64,000 nt of DNA from Microbacterium sp. Root61 (lineage in GTDB: Bacteria; Actinomycetota; Actinomycetes; Actinomycetales; Microbacteriaceae): the NCBI RefSeq assembly GCF_001427525.1, contig NZ_LMGU01000001.1:620001-684000 (forward strand). Direction: 5' to 3'. Below, piece by piece: positions 23,893 to 33,767 of this stretch. Below the pieces are notes generated by a model, which was given only the letters and a program-made list of their open reading frames with translations, did no database searches and was not told the origin of the DNA. Position 1 is the first letter of the stretch; each line of letters opens with the position of its first letter. The position numbers were made by a program, and so were the translations under genes.

Positions 23893-24839
23893 CTCCCGAG
23901 GAGTTCATCCCGCAGGCGATCGGCTGGCTGCTGGCCATCGCGGTCTTCATCTTCGTGCTGGTCGTGATCATCCGCTCCATCCGGATCATCCCGCAAGCGA
24001 CGGCGGGTGTCGTCGAGCGGCTCGGCCGGTACCACAAGACACTCACCCCGGGCCTGAACCTCCTGGTCCCCTTCATCGACCGCGTGCGGCCGCTCATCGA
24101 CATGCGCGAGCAGGTCGTCTCGTTCCCCCCGCAGCCGGTCATCACCGAAGACAACCTGGTCGTCTCGATCGACACGGTCATCTACTTCCAGGTCACCGAC
24201 GCGCGCGCCGCGACCTATGAGATCCGCAACTACCTCGGCGCCGTTGAACAGCTCACCACGACCACGCTGCGCAACGTGGTCGGTGGCCTGAACCTCGAGG
24301 AAGCACTCACCAGCCGCGACGAGATCAACGGTCAGCTGCGCATCGTGCTGGACGAGGCCACCGGCAAGTGGGGCATCCGCGTCGGCCGCGTCGAGATCAA
24401 GGCGATCGACCCGCCGCTCTCGATCCAGGACTCGATGGAGAAGCAGATGCGGGCCGAGCGCGACCGCCGCGCCCTCATCCTGACCGCCGAGGGCACCAAG
24501 CAGTCCGCCATCCTCACCGCGGAGGGCGCCCGTCAGGCCGAGATCCTCCGTGCGGAGGGTGACAAGCAGGCAGCCGTGCTGCGCGCGCAGGGCGAGGCGG
24601 AAGCCATCCAGACGGTGTTCCGCGCCATCCACGAGGGCGACGCCGACCCGAAGCTGCTCGCGTACCAGTACCTGCAGATGCTCCCCAAGGTCAGCGACAG
24701 CCCGTCCAGCAAGCTCTGGATCATCCCGAGCGAGTTCACGGAGGCGCTGAAGGGCGTCACAGGCGCGTTCGCGGGCACGGTGGCGGACGCCGCCGCACGC
24801 CGGCCCGTCAAGGACGGTACGGAGCCGCCCGCGCCGTGA
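23889..24839 (+). CDS. SPFH/Band 7 (stomatin-prohibitin type) membrane protein
   Basis: 316 residues. One N-terminal membrane helix (IGWLLAIAVFIFVLVVIIRS), an SPFH domain (about 30-200, IIPQATAGVVERLGRYHKTL...VDLD-like IDTVIYFQVTDARAA), then a coiled-coil of repeated ILTAEGxxQxAIL units (about 195-245). It resembles QmcA/paraslipin. It likely forms oligomeric membrane cages with the NfeD partner to organise membrane domains. Translationally coupled to NfeD and followed by GDPD with overlapping ends. Confidence 0.92.
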   Translation: MTPEEFIPQAIGWLLAIAVFIFVLVVIIRSIRIIPQATAGVVERLGRYHKTLTPGLNLLVPFIDRVRPLIDMREQVVSFPPQPVITEDNLVVSIDTVIYFQVTDARAATYEIRNYLGAVEQLTTTTLRNVVGGLNLEEALTSRDEINGQLRIVLDEATGKWGIRVGRVEIKAIDPPLSIQDSMEKQMRAERDRRALILTAEGTKQSAILTAEGARQAEILRAEGDKQAAVLRAQGEAEAIQTVFRAIHEGDADPKLLAYQYLQMLPKVSDSPSSKLWIIPSEFTEALKGVTGAFAGTVADAAARRPVKDGTEPPAP

Positions 24840-25627
24840 CTCACCCTTGGTTCGAGCGCGCGGCGAAACCCCGCGTGCTCGCACACCGCGGATTGGTGAC
24901 ACCGGATGCCGCAGCGCATGGAGTCGTGGAGAACTCCTTCGCCGCCGTTGCCGGTGCCCACGCTGCGGGTGCTCTCTACGTCGAATCCGACTGCCACCTC
25001 ACGGCCGACGGCGTCGTCGTGCTGTTCCATGACACCGACCTCTCCCGCGTGACCGGAGACCGTCGGCTCGTGTCCGATGTCACGGCCGCCGAGCTCGAAA
25101 CGCTGATGGCGGATCGCGGCGGTCTCATCACCCTCGATCAGGCCCTGGACGTGTTCCCGACACTGCGGTTCAACCTCGATGTGAAGGCAGCGGATGCCGC
25201 GACCCCGGTGGGTCGCGCGGTCGCCGCCCACGGAGACCGCGTGCTGTTGACGAGCTTCGCCGACGCACGCCGCAGGGAAGCACTCGCGGCCGCGGTCCGG
25301 AACGGCGGCATCACTCCGGCGACCTCGGCGGGCACCGCCACGATCGCCCGGGTCCTGGGCGCACTCGCGGTGCGCTCGGAACGACTCTTGCAGCGGGCCC
25401 TGTCCGGCATCGATGCCCTGCAGATCCCCGAGAGGCACGGGCGCACCCGCATCCTCTCCCCTCGTCTTCTCGACGCCGCGCACCGTCATGGTGTCGAGAT
25501 CCATATCTGGACGGTCAACGACCCCGACGACATGCAGCGCCTGCTCGCGCTCGGCGTCGACGGGCTCGTGACCGACCGTGCCGACATCGCGCTGCGGGTC
25601 ACCCGGAAAGGTGGAGCGACCCGCTGA
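24836..25627 (+). CDS. Glycerophosphodiester phosphodiesterase
   Basis: 263 residues from GTG 24836 overlapping the SPFH stop. GDPD motifs: VLAHRG, ENSFAAVAGAHAAGALYVESDCHLTADGVVVLFHD (metal ligands Glu/Asp and catalytic His), LDVKA, and IHIWTVND near the end. Hydrolyses glycerophosphodiesters to glycerol-3-phosphate and alcohol. No signal sequence, so cytosolic. Third gene of the NfeD-SPFH-GDPD unit, a link to membrane lipid turnover. Confidence 0.92.
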   Translation: MTHPWFERAAKPRVLAHRGLVTPDAAAHGVVENSFAAVAGAHAAGALYVESDCHLTADGVVVLFHDTDLSRVTGDRRLVSDVTAAELETLMADRGGLITLDQALDVFPTLRFNLDVKAADAATPVGRAVAAHGDRVLLTSFADARRREALAAAVRNGGITPATSAGTATIARVLGALAVRSERLLQRALSGIDALQIPERHGRTRILSPRLLDAAHRHGVEIHIWTVNDPDDMQRLLALGVDGLVTDRADIALRVTRKGGATR

Positions 25628-25661
25628 ATGCTCGCGCGTAGGGGACCCGAAACCCCGATAC

Positions 25662-25682
25662 GGATGCACGCCCTGTGCATCC
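25662..25682 (+). terminator. Hairpin after GDPD gene
   Basis: Arms GGATGCAC and GTGCATCC around a 5-base loop, 34 bases after the GDPD stop. Moderate stem, no T tract. Confidence 0.5.
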
Positions 25683-25723
25683 ACTGTGAATGATCCGGCG
25701 GACGCTCCCGTTCGGATGAAGCG

Positions 25724-25748
25724 CTCAGGTCATGACGTTATACCTGAG
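25724..25748 (+). promoter_or_regulatory. Inverted repeat and possible sigma-R-like promoter upstream of rbpA
   Basis: CTCAGGT (25724-25730) and ACCTGAG (25742-25748) flank an 11-base spacer in the last 45 bases before rbpA. Overlapping it, CGGATG followed 18 bases later by GTTA loosely fits the GGAAT-N18-GTT layout of SigR-type promoters, which drive rbpA in Streptomyces. Both readings are tentative. Confidence 0.35.
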
Positions 25749-25768
25749 AGCAACGAGAGGACCACAAG

Positions 25769-26152
25769 ATGGCAGACCGCAGCTTGCGCGGCATCCGACT
25801 CGGCGCCCAGAGCCTACAAAGCGAAGACGGCGTCGTGTTCCATGAACGCGCCCAGCACATCTACACGTGCACTGTGTGCGGACGTGACACGACAATGACC
25901 TTCGCCGTCGATGCTGAGGTGCCGCCCGCTTGGGAGTGCCGCACGTGCGGCGCAGAGGCGCTGCGCCGTATCGGCGAGGGAACCGCGACCGTCGACCACA
26001 GTGAAGACAAGGTCGCGCGTACGCACTGGGACATGCTCCTGGAGCGCCGCACGATTCCCGAGCTCGAGGAGCTCCTCGAAGAGCGTCTCGCCTTCGTGCG
26101 TGAGCGCCGTGGCGCCGGCGGAAGCACCGCCAACACGAAGATCAGCGCCTGA
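25769..26152 (+). CDS. rbpA: RNA polymerase-binding protein RbpA
   Basis: 127 residues. N-terminal tail (ADRSLRGIRLGAQSLQSE), zinc-binding core domain with two CxxC pairs (YTCTVCG and WECRTCG), basic linker and C-terminal sigma-interaction domain (RTHWDMLLERRTIPELEELLEERL). RbpA binds RNA polymerase and group I/II sigma factors and stabilises the open complex; it is specific to actinobacteria. The downstream UUCG hairpin makes it a single-gene unit. Confidence 0.97.
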   Translation: MADRSLRGIRLGAQSLQSEDGVVFHERAQHIYTCTVCGRDTTMTFAVDAEVPPAWECRTCGAEALRRIGEGTATVDHSEDKVARTHWDMLLERRTIPELEELLEERLAFVRERRGAGGSTANTKISA

Positions 26153-26173
26153 CGCCGACTGAGTGATCCTTTA

Positions 26174-26201
26174 GACGCCGGCTCCTTCGGGAGCCGGCGT
26201 C
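26174..26201. terminator. Terminator with TTCG loop after rbpA
   Basis: Twelve-base arms GACGCCGGCTCC / GGAGCCGGCGTC closed by a TTCG tetraloop and followed by TT, between convergent rbpA and lnt. Confidence 0.9.
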
Positions 26202-26212
26202 TTGGCGCGCCC

Positions 26213-27754
26213 TCAGACCGCGCGTCGGCGGCGCTCGGTCACCGTCACCACGATGCCCAGCGCGATGAGCGCTGCGAGACTCCCCCAGCCGAGGACCGCC
26301 TGGATCCAGGGTCCGGCCACGACGGCGGGCGTGAGTCCCGTGCGCAGCGGGACGTCCGTCAGCATGTGACCGGCCACCCCGGCGTCGAGCCCGTCGATCG
26401 TCGAACCGTCGGGAGCGATGACCTGGCTGGTCCCGACCGTCGAGAGGTTGACCACCGATCGCCCGGTTTCGATTGCGCGCATGCGGGCGAACGCGAGCTG
26501 TTGGAGGTTCTCGTCGGTGTCGCGGAAGTCGGCGTTGTTGGTCTGGAACATGTAGACCTGGGCGCCGTCCTTCGCGCCTTCCCAGATGACATCGTCGTAG
26601 ATCACGTCGAAGCAGATCGCCAGTCCGACCCCGACCCCGTTCAGATCGAAGAACGGCGGGTTGGTGCCGGGCGTGTACTCGCGCTGGATGAGGCCGACCA
26701 GGTCGGGCGCCAGCTTTTCGTAGAACCATCGGTCGGGAACGTACTCCCCCATCGGCACGGGGTGGGTCTTGTCGTGGATCTGCACGGCGCCCTCGCCGCG
26801 CTCCCAGAGCATCGATGTGTTGAAGGTCGCATCGCCGCGGGTGGTCGCGGCATTGACGATGAGAGGTGCGTCGACGTGCGCCGACACGGCGTCGAGCGCA
26901 GCCGCGGTGGACGTGTTGGTGAGCGGGTCCGAGTCGATGCCGCCCTCCGGCCACACAAGCACGTCCATGTCCTCTCCGAACAGCGGAGCGGTCGCCTTCA
27001 GCTGCGCGTTCAGGACCGCGTTGCGCGGGCGCTCGTCGAAATAGCCCGACGGCCCGTTCCCCTGCACGCTGCCGACCCGCAGTGTTCCGGCGGATGAGGT
27101 CGGGAACGCGGGCACGAGCAGTAGGACGACCGCCAGCGCCGCGGCCGGCACCGCCGTACGCAGGTCCCGGAACCGCGCGACGCGCGCCCACTCGATGACA
27201 GCCGCGCACAATACGACCATCAGGAACGTGAGGCCTGTGACGCCCGTCCAGCTCGCGATACCCGCCAGGGGGCTCTCGGACTGGCTCATGCCGATCCGGC
27301 CCCAGGGGAAGCCCGTGTAGGGCCAGGAGCCCATGAAGAGCTCGCGGGCGGTCCAGAGCCCGCCCACCAGCAGCGGGAGCAGGACCAGCTGCGCCCAGCG
27401 CCCGGGCAGCACTCGCGGCATCCACCGGTAAGCGAGGGCGATCGGGATGGCGCCCACGGCCATCAGTACCGCCTCGAGCCCCGTCAGCGCGAACCAGGGC
27501 ACGACCCCGAGGTACCGCGTGATCCAGAGGATGTGCACCAGGTAGAACGAGACGCCGAAGATGAACCCGACGAGCAGTGCGCCGCCGACGCTGCGGCCGA
27601 TCAGTGTCGTGAGGGCGAATCCGACGCCCACGAAAGCCATCGGCCACCACCCGATGGCAGGGAAGGCGAGATCCAGCGCAGGCCCCGCGACGGCGGCTGT
27701 GAGCACGGCCGCCCAAAGAGGCAGAAGCGGGCGCGGCGCGGCGGCGAGAGGCAC
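26213..27754 (-). CDS. lnt: Apolipoprotein N-acyltransferase
   Basis: 513 residues from GTG 27754. About six N-terminal membrane helices (to about residue 220) precede a nitrilase-type domain. Catalytic triad E270 (WPEGG), K329 (DKTHPVPMGEYVP) and C381 (AICFDVIYDD) is intact, and a last membrane helix lies near the C terminus. It transfers an acyl chain to the N-terminal Cys of lipoproteins at the outer leaflet. Lipoproteins encoded in this window (12224, 28308, 39789) are likely clients. Confidence 0.94.
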   Translation of the reverse strand: MPLAAAPRPLLPLWAAVLTAAVAGPALDLAFPAIGWWPMAFVGVGFALTTLIGRSVGGALLVGFIFGVSFYLVHILWITRYLGVVPWFALTGLEAVLMAVGAIPIALAYRWMPRVLPGRWAQLVLLPLLVGGLWTARELFMGSWPYTGFPWGRIGMSQSESPLAGIASWTGVTGLTFLMVVLCAAVIEWARVARFRDLRTAVPAAALAVVLLLVPAFPTSSAGTLRVGSVQGNGPSGYFDERPRNAVLNAQLKATAPLFGEDMDVLVWPEGGIDSDPLTNTSTAAALDAVSAHVDAPLIVNAATTRGDATFNTSMLWERGEGAVQIHDKTHPVPMGEYVPDRWFYEKLAPDLVGLIQREYTPGTNPPFFDLNGVGVGLAICFDVIYDDVIWEGAKDGAQVYMFQTNNADFRDTDENLQQLAFARMRAIETGRSVVNLSTVGTSQVIAPDGSTIDGLDAGVAGHMLTDVPLRTGLTPAVVAGPWIQAVLGWGSLAALIALGIVVTVTERRRRAV

Positions 27755-27821
27755 GTGTCCACCCTAAGTGGGATTGTCTGGGCGATCGGCGAGAACAGAC
27801 GGCCGCCCGCGCAGGGAATCT

Positions 27822-27840
27822 GACTGCGCAAGCCGCAGTC
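27822..27840. promoter_or_regulatory. Inverted repeat upstream of Lrp-type regulator
   Basis: GACTGCG-CAAGC-CGCAGTC lies 19 bases before the regulator start and just upstream of a possible -10 TAGATT (27848-27853). Position suits an autoregulatory operator, also seen by the divergent lnt promoter. Confidence 0.4.
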
Positions 27841-27859
27841 CGACCGCTAGATTCGCGGT

Positions 27860-28288
27860 ATGGACGCCATCGACGACACGATCCTCCAGATCCTGACCGA
27901 GGACGGGCGCACTTCGTTCAGCGCCCTCGGCACCCGCGTCGGCCTGAGCACGAATGCGGCTGCCGCCCGCGTGCGCCGGCTCGAGACCGCCGGAGTGATC
28001 GTCGGCTATCGGGCCGTGCTCGCGAAGGAGGGCCCCGGCGCGGTGGACGGCATCGAGGCGTTCATCGACGTACGGCTGCGGCCCGAGCAGGACTCCGACG
28101 CGTTCATGCAGTGGGCGCTGGGCCACCCCGCCGTGCGCGATGCGGTCCATGTCACCGGCCCGTACGACTACCTCGTGCACGTCGTCGTCGACAGCACCGC
28201 AGACCTCGACGAGCTGCTCCGGCGCTTGAAGAGCAGCGCGGGCGCGGGCCAGACGCAGACACGCCTCGCCCTGCGCCCGCACCGCTAG
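27860..28288 (+). CDS. Lrp/AsnC-family transcriptional regulator
   Basis: 142 residues. N-terminal winged HTH (IDDTILQILTEDGRTSFSALGTRVGLSTNAAAARVRRLE) and C-terminal RAM ligand domain (VRDAVHVTGPYDYLVHVVV). Such regulators sense amino acids or other small effectors and control nearby transport or metabolic genes. No amino-acid gene is adjacent, so the regulon is unknown. Confidence 0.9.
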   Translation: MDAIDDTILQILTEDGRTSFSALGTRVGLSTNAAAARVRRLETAGVIVGYRAVLAKEGPGAVDGIEAFIDVRLRPEQDSDAFMQWALGHPAVRDAVHVTGPYDYLVHVVVDSTADLDELLRRLKSSAGAGQTQTRLALRPHR

Positions 28289-28307
28289 GGCTACAGGACC
28301 ACCCCGG

Positions 28308-28901
28308 TCACAGTGTCGCGAGGATCTCCTTCATGGTCGTGATCTCCGCGAGCTGCGCGTCGATGATCGCCTGCGCGAGAGCGATCGCACCGGGATCCTC
28401 CCCCTCGGCCAGCTGTTCCTCGGCCATCGCGACGGCGCCCTCGTGGTGAACGATCATCTGTTCGAGGAAGAGACGGGATGCCTCGACCCCCGTCGCGGCA
28501 TCCAGCGCCTGCATGTCGGCCTCCGACATCATCCCGTCGCCGTGGTCCATTCCGCTGCTCTCGCCGGCGGGAACGCCCCACTGCTCGAGCCACAACTGCA
28601 TCTGCTCGATCTCCGGACCTTGCGCCGCGGCTATCTCCTCGGCGAGCGTGACGACACGGACATCGATGCCGTCCTTGGCCAGGATCATCTCGGCCATCTC
28701 CACCGCCTGGGCGTGGTGCGGGATCATCATCGTCGTGAGCATCACGTCGGCCGCGCCGGCGGTCGTAGCCGCGGTGTCGGAGGGCGTCACGGCGTGTTCG
28801 CCGTGACCACTGTCCGCGGCGGTGCCGCCCGATGCACAGCCGGTGAGGGCGAGCGCGGTGGCGAGGGCGAGTGCAGCGGTGGCTGCGTGGTGGATCTTCA
28901 T
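28308..28901 (-). CDS. DUF305 lipoprotein of copper operon
   Basis: 197 residues from ATG 28901. Lipoprotein signal peptide with lipobox LTGC, then a four-helix DUF305 domain with paired signatures MMIPHHAQAVEMAEMIL and MIVHHEGAVAMAEEQL, rich in Met and His (MDHGDGMMSEADMQ). DUF305 proteins are ferritin-like and often co-occur with copper exporters; a role in extracytoplasmic copper binding is inferred. Last gene of the csoR-cop operon. Confidence 0.88.
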   Translation of the reverse strand: MKIHHAATAALALATALALTGCASGGTAADSGHGEHAVTPSDTAATTAGAADVMLTTMMIPHHAQAVEMAEMILAKDGIDVRVVTLAEEIAAAQGPEIEQMQLWLEQWGVPAGESSGMDHGDGMMSEADMQALDAATGVEASRLFLEQMIVHHEGAVAMAEEQLAEGEDPGAIALAQAIIDAQLAEITTMKEILATL

Positions 28902-28969
28902 GGCTTCTCTTTTCGTCGTTGGTGAGCGCCCGATCCCGAGGACCGAGCGCCGGAGCGCGTGCGGAGGTG

Positions 28970-31051
28970 TCAGGGCTTGGAGCGGATGACCGCTTCGGGG
29001 CTCAGATCCAGGCGCCGCAGCAGCTGGGCGTTGAGCGCCACGACGATGGTGGAGAGTGACATCAGGATCGCTCCGACCGACATCGGCAGGACGAAGCCGA
29101 TCGGGGCCAGGATGCCGGCCGCAAGCGGCACGGAGATGAGGTTGTAGCCGGCCGCCCACCACAGGTTCTGCGCCATCTTGCGGTAGCCCGCGCGGGACAG
29201 CTCGATCACCGAGATCACCGAGCGCGGATCGTCGCTGGCGAGGATGACGCCCGCCGAGGCGATGGCGACGTCGGTGCCGGCGCCGATGGCGATGCCGACA
29301 TCGGCCTGCGCGAGCGCCGGGGCGTCGTTCACCCCATCCCCCACCATCGCGACTCTGCGGCCCTCGGCCTGCAGTTCCTTGACCTTGGAGGACTTGTCCT
29401 CCGGGCGCACGCCGGCGAACACACGGTCGATGCCGAGCTCCGCAGCGACCGAGGCGGCAACGGCTTCGGCGTCACCGGTGATCATGACGACCTGCACACC
29501 GCGCTGTTGCAGCGCGGTGACCGCTTCACGCGACTCCGGCCGGATCTCGTCGGCCAGCCGCAGGGCGCCGGCGACGGCGCCATCGACGAGTACGTGCAGG
29601 ATGATCGCCCCCTCCGACCGCCAGGCGTCGGCGATCGGCAGCTCCGCGGCATCCTCCTCCTGGAGCATGTACGGTCCGCCGACGCGCACGGTGCGGTCTC
29701 CGACCCGCGCGGTCACTCCGACCGCGGGTGAGGAAGTGAAGTCGTACGCCGCGGGAACGGTCAGCGCACGCTCCTTCGCGGCCGCGATGATCGCGCGGGC
29801 GAGCGGATGCTCCGAATCGGCTTCGGCGGCGGCGGCCAGCGCGAGCAGCTCGTCGGCGTCGACGCCATTGATCGGGTCGACGGCGGTGACGGCGGGCGTG
29901 CCCTTGGTCAGCGTGCCCGTCTTGTCGAACAGCACCGTGTCGATCGAACGCATGCTCTCCAGCGCGAGACGGTCCTTCACGAGCACGCCCGCGCGGGCGG
30001 CCCGCTCCGTCGCGATCGAGACCACCAGCGGGATGGCCAGGCCCAGCGCGTGCGGGCAGGCGATCACGAGCACCGTGATGGTGCGCACCACCGCGTCATC
30101 GGGCAGGCCGAGTGCCGTCCACACGATCGCGGTGATCGCGGCGGCGATCAGGGCGAACCAGAACAGCCAGCCGGCGGCGCGATCGGCCAGTCTCTGCGCG
30201 TGCGACGACGAGTTCTGCGCCTCGGTCACCAGACGCTGGATACCGGCGAGAGCAGTGTTCTCCCCGACCGCAGTGATCTGGATCCGCACGCCGGAGTCCG
30301 TCGCGACCGTCCCCGCGACGACGGGGTCGCCGTCTCCGCGTCGCACGGGACGCGACTCCCCCGTGATCATCGACTCGTCCATGCTGGCCGAGCCCTGCAC
30401 GATGCGACCATCGGCCGGTACACGGCCGCCCGGCCGTACGACCACGACATCGCCGACACGGAGCTCGGACGGCGCCACCGTGACGGTGGTGTCCCCCTCG
30501 ACCCGCTCCGCCTCGTCGGGCAGGAGCGCCGCGAGCGAATCCAGCGCGGACGTGGTCTGCGCCAGCGATCGCATCTCGACCCAGTGCCCGAGCAGCATGA
30601 TTACGATCAGGAGTGCGAGCTCCCACCAGAACTCCAGCTCGTGGTGCAGCAGGCCCAGGGAAGCGCCCCACGATGCGAAGAACGCGACGGTGATCGCCAG
30701 CGCGATCAGGAGCATCATCCCCGGCTTGCGGGCCCTCAGCTCGCTCACGGCACCGGTGAGGAACGGCTTGCCGCCCCACAGATACATCACCGTGCCGAGC
30801 ACGGGCGAGACCCACGGCACCCACGCGGCATCCGGCAGCGAGTAGCCGAGCACCATCGCGAACATCGGCGAGAATGCCACGACGGGCACCGCCAGGACGA
30901 GCATGATCCAGAACAGGCGGCGAAACTGCCCGACGTGATCGCCGTGCCCGGCGTGCCCGCCATGTCCGCCGTGATCCATGTCCGCGTGATCCATGGCTGC
31001 GTGGTCGTGTTCCATCCCCGGTTTGCCTGTGGAGTGGTCGTGCTGACTCAT
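28970..31051 (-). CDS. copB: Copper-exporting P-type ATPase, CPH (CopB-like) type
   Basis: 693 residues from ATG 31051 with AGGA upstream. A His/Met/Asp-rich N terminus (HDHAAMDHADMDHGGHGGHA) replaces the HMA domain. Eight membrane helices, TGES actuator motif, CPH motif C332-P333-H334, phosphorylation site DKTGT and GDGVNDAPAL are present. CPH-type pumps move copper or silver out of the cytosol. It is second of two pumps in the operon, 43 bases after copA. Confidence 0.93.
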   Translation of the reverse strand: MSQHDHSTGKPGMEHDHAAMDHADMDHGGHGGHAGHGDHVGQFRRLFWIMLVLAVPVVAFSPMFAMVLGYSLPDAAWVPWVSPVLGTVMYLWGGKPFLTGAVSELRARKPGMMLLIALAITVAFFASWGASLGLLHHELEFWWELALLIVIMLLGHWVEMRSLAQTTSALDSLAALLPDEAERVEGDTTVTVAPSELRVGDVVVVRPGGRVPADGRIVQGSASMDESMITGESRPVRRGDGDPVVAGTVATDSGVRIQITAVGENTALAGIQRLVTEAQNSSSHAQRLADRAAGWLFWFALIAAAITAIVWTALGLPDDAVVRTITVLVIACPHALGLAIPLVVSIATERAARAGVLVKDRLALESMRSIDTVLFDKTGTLTKGTPAVTAVDPINGVDADELLALAAAAEADSEHPLARAIIAAAKERALTVPAAYDFTSSPAVGVTARVGDRTVRVGGPYMLQEEDAAELPIADAWRSEGAIILHVLVDGAVAGALRLADEIRPESREAVTALQQRGVQVVMITGDAEAVAASVAAELGIDRVFAGVRPEDKSSKVKELQAEGRRVAMVGDGVNDAPALAQADVGIAIGAGTDVAIASAGVILASDDPRSVISVIELSRAGYRKMAQNLWWAAGYNLISVPLAAGILAPIGFVLPMSVGAILMSLSTIVVALNAQLLRRLDLSPEAVIRSKP

Positions 31052-31094
31052 CGAAGTGTCCTCACTGATTGTGCGAGTGGGTCTCGCGGAATTG

Positions 31095-33368
31095 CTAGGC
31101 GGATACAGTTGCGCGGGATGCCGGAGCACTCACCGCAGAGGTCGCGGGCTCCGGCCGGAAGTTGCGCAGCCGGAGGCTGTTCGTGACGACGAACACGGAT
31201 GACAGTGCCATCGCCGCCGCCGCGACCAGCGGGTTGAGCAGCCCGAGCATCGCGATCGGGATCGCGGCCACGTTGTAGGCGAAGGCCCAGAACAGGTTGC
31301 CCTTGATGGTGCCGAGCGTGCGCCGTGCGAGTCGGATGGCGTCAGCTACGACGATCAGGTCACCGGAGACGACCGTGACGTCGCTCGCGGCGATCGCGGC
31401 ATCCGTTCCGCCGCCCATCGCGAGTCCGAGGTCGGCGGCGGCCAGAGCCGCGGCGTCGTTGACGCCGTCACCGACCATTGCGACAACTCGCCCCTGGGCC
31501 TGCAGCGCACGGATGACCTCGAGCTTGCCTGCCGGATCGACACCGGCGTGCACCTCGGTGATCCCGACGAGCGCGGCGATGTGACGCGCCGAGCCCTCGT
31601 TGTCGCCGGTCAGCAGCACCGGCTGAAGGCCGAGCTTCCGGAACCGGGCGATCGCTTCGGCGCTCGTCGGCTTGACGGTGTCGGCCACCGCGATCGCCCC
31701 GAGGTACTCACCGTCGCGAGCGACCATGACGACGGTCGCGCCCTGTGCGGCCAACGCATCGGCGGCGGACTCGGCGTCGGTCGACGGGCGGATGGCCCAC
31801 TCGGCGGTGACCCAGGAGGGGCGACCGGCGACGATCGACGCGCCGTCCACGACGCCTTGCACGCCGTAGCCGGCGTGTGAGGCGAAGGACTCAGCGTGCG
31901 GGGTCGAATCGGCGGCGGAGACGATGGCGCGCGCGATCGGATGCTCCGACCCGACCTCCACGCCGGCCGCGAGGCGCAGCAGCTCCTGCTCGGTCACTCC
32001 GGGGGCAGGCAGCACCGCGGTGACCGCCATCTCACCGCTGGTGACCGTTCCGGTCTTGTCCAGCACGATGGTGTCGACGGCGCGCGTCTGTTCGAGAACC
32101 TGGGGGCCGCGGATCAGGATGCCCAGCTGCGAGCCGCGGCCGGTTCCGACCAGTAGGGCGGTCGGCGTGGCAAGACCGAGCGCGCAGGGGCACGCGATGA
32201 TCAGGGTCGCGACGGCCGCGGTGAAGGCGACCTCGAGCGAGCCGCCGACGAGCATCCAGGCGACGAAGGCGAGGATCGACAGGCCGATCACGATCGGCAC
32301 GAAGATGCTCGACACGCGGTCTGCGAGGCGCTGCACTTGCGCCTTGCCGGTCTGCGCCTCTTCCATCAGGCGACCCATCCGGGCGAGTTCGGTGTCGGCG
32401 CCGACGCGGGTGATCTCCACCACGAGCCGTCCGCCGACGTTGAGTGTGGCACCGACGACACGGGAGTCGGGCGCGACCTCCACGGGGACGGATTCGCCGG
32501 TGAGCATGCTGGCATCGATCGCCGAGGCACCGTCGATGACGAGCCCGTCGGAGGGGATCTTCTCCCCCGGGCGCACGAGCACACGATCGCCCACGGCGAG
32601 CTGAGACACAGGCACGCGCTGCTCCACCCCGTTCACGAGACGCGTGGCATCCTTCGCGCCGAGCTCCAGCAGAGCGCGGAGCGCGGCCGAGGAGGACTTC
32701 TTGGCCCGCGCCTCGGCGTAGCGCCCGGCGAGGATGAACACCGTCACCAGGGCGGCGACCTCGAGATAGATCTCGCCGGAGCCGGCTTCGGGGTTGCCGA
32801 AGAGGGTGAAGGTCATGTGCATGCCCGGAACCCCGGCCATGCCGAAGAACAGGGCGTACAGCGACCAGCCCATCGCGGCGATCACGCCGAGACTGATCAG
32901 CGTGTCCATCGTCGCGGCTCCGTGACGGGCGTTGACGGCGGCGGCGCGGTGGAACGGCCACGCACCCCAGACGGCGACCGGAGCGGTCAGGGTCAAAGCC
33001 AGCCACTGCCAGTTCGTGAACTGCAGCGCCGGAATCATCGACATGAGCGCGACCGGCACGGCCAGCGCAGTGGAGATCAGCAGTCGCGTGCGGAGCGCCT
33101 TCAGCTCGACGTCCTCGCGGGATGCCCCGGGCTCGACGGACTCCTGCACGGCGGGTGGAAGCGGCACCGCGGCGTCATAGCCGGCCGATCGCACGGCGGC
33201 GATCAGCTCGTCGGTGTCGACGCCGTCGGCGTGCACGCGCGCCTTCTCGGTCGCGTAGTTGACGGTCGCCTCGACACCGGGAAGCTTGTTCAGCTTGCGT
33301 TCGATGCGCATCGCGCACGACGCGCAGGTCATCCCGGTGATGTCGAGTTCGATATCCGCAGTGCTCAT
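31095..33368 (-). CDS. copA: Copper-exporting P1B-type ATPase CopA
   Basis: 757 residues. One N-terminal HMA domain with C15xxC18 (GMTCASC), eight membrane helices, TGES, transport motif C393-P394-C395, DKTGT, HP motif (SEHPIARAI) and [10 protein letters not shown]. Exports Cu(I). ATG 33368 overlaps the stop of the upstream HMA-domain gene as ATGA, so chaperone and pump are translationally coupled. Confidence 0.95.
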   Translation of the reverse strand: MSTADIELDITGMTCASCAMRIERKLNKLPGVEATVNYATEKARVHADGVDTDELIAAVRSAGYDAAVPLPPAVQESVEPGASREDVELKALRTRLLISTALAVPVALMSMIPALQFTNWQWLALTLTAPVAVWGAWPFHRAAAVNARHGAATMDTLISLGVIAAMGWSLYALFFGMAGVPGMHMTFTLFGNPEAGSGEIYLEVAALVTVFILAGRYAEARAKKSSSAALRALLELGAKDATRLVNGVEQRVPVSQLAVGDRVLVRPGEKIPSDGLVIDGASAIDASMLTGESVPVEVAPDSRVVGATLNVGGRLVVEITRVGADTELARMGRLMEEAQTGKAQVQRLADRVSSIFVPIVIGLSILAFVAWMLVGGSLEVAFTAAVATLIIACPCALGLATPTALLVGTGRGSQLGILIRGPQVLEQTRAVDTIVLDKTGTVTSGEMAVTAVLPAPGVTEQELLRLAAGVEVGSEHPIARAIVSAADSTPHAESFASHAGYGVQGVVDGASIVAGRPSWVTAEWAIRPSTDAESAADALAAQGATVVMVARDGEYLGAIAVADTVKPTSAEAIARFRKLGLQPVLLTGDNEGSARHIAALVGITEVHAGVDPAGKLEVIRALQAQGRVVAMVGDGVNDAAALAAADLGLAMGGGTDAAIAASDVTVVSGDLIVVADAIRLARRTLGTIKGNLFWAFAYNVAAIPIAMLGLLNPLVAAAAMALSSVFVVTNSLRLRNFRPEPATSAVSAPASRATVSA

Positions 33369-33730
33369 GCGGGGTCGCCCGCCAGCGCGTATCCAGCCTC
33401 CTCGACGGCGGCACGGACGAGGTCGACATCGACGGGCGCGGCGCTCTGCACCGTGACGCGGGAAGCCCCGCCCACGACGAGGTCCACCGACACATCGCTG
33501 ACGCTGTCGATCGCCGTCAGCTCTTCGGTCACACTGGCGACGCAGTGCGAGCACGTCATGCCCTCGACCAGGAATTCGGCGTTCACGGCGCCGACGGATG
33601 CCTCGGCAGCGGTGACTGTCGACGTCGGCGCGCAGCAGCTCGCACCCTCGGCGGAGTCAGAGGTCGTGGTGCAGCAACTGCCACCGGTGGTGTCTTTCAG
33701 GCCCAGGTCGATGCGGTCGAGCTCAGTCAT
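33365..33730 (-). CDS. copZ: Copper chaperone (HMA domain) with Cys-rich N-terminal extension
   Basis: 121 residues from ATG 33730. The C-terminal 65 residues are an HMA domain with metal site GMTCSHC, as in CopZ. The first half adds two CC pairs ([20 protein letters not shown]), not part of classical 68-residue CopZ. The extension could bind extra Cu(I) or act as a redox switch. Second gene of the operon; hands copper to CopA. Confidence 0.88.
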   Translation of the reverse strand: MTELDRIDLGLKDTTGGSCCTTTSDSAEGASCCAPTSTVTAAEASVGAVNAEFLVEGMTCSHCVASVTEELTAIDSVSDVSVDLVVGGASRVTVQSAAPVDVDLVRAAVEEAGYALAGDPA

Positions 33731-33767
33731 GGTGTGTCCTTTCGAAGGGGTGAAGAAGGGTGAGGGG

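Noticed and set aside
29244..30845. 533-codon Ser/Ala/Thr-rich frame opposite copB
   Set aside because: Composition is that of an antisense third-position frame; copB has every P-type ATPase motif.
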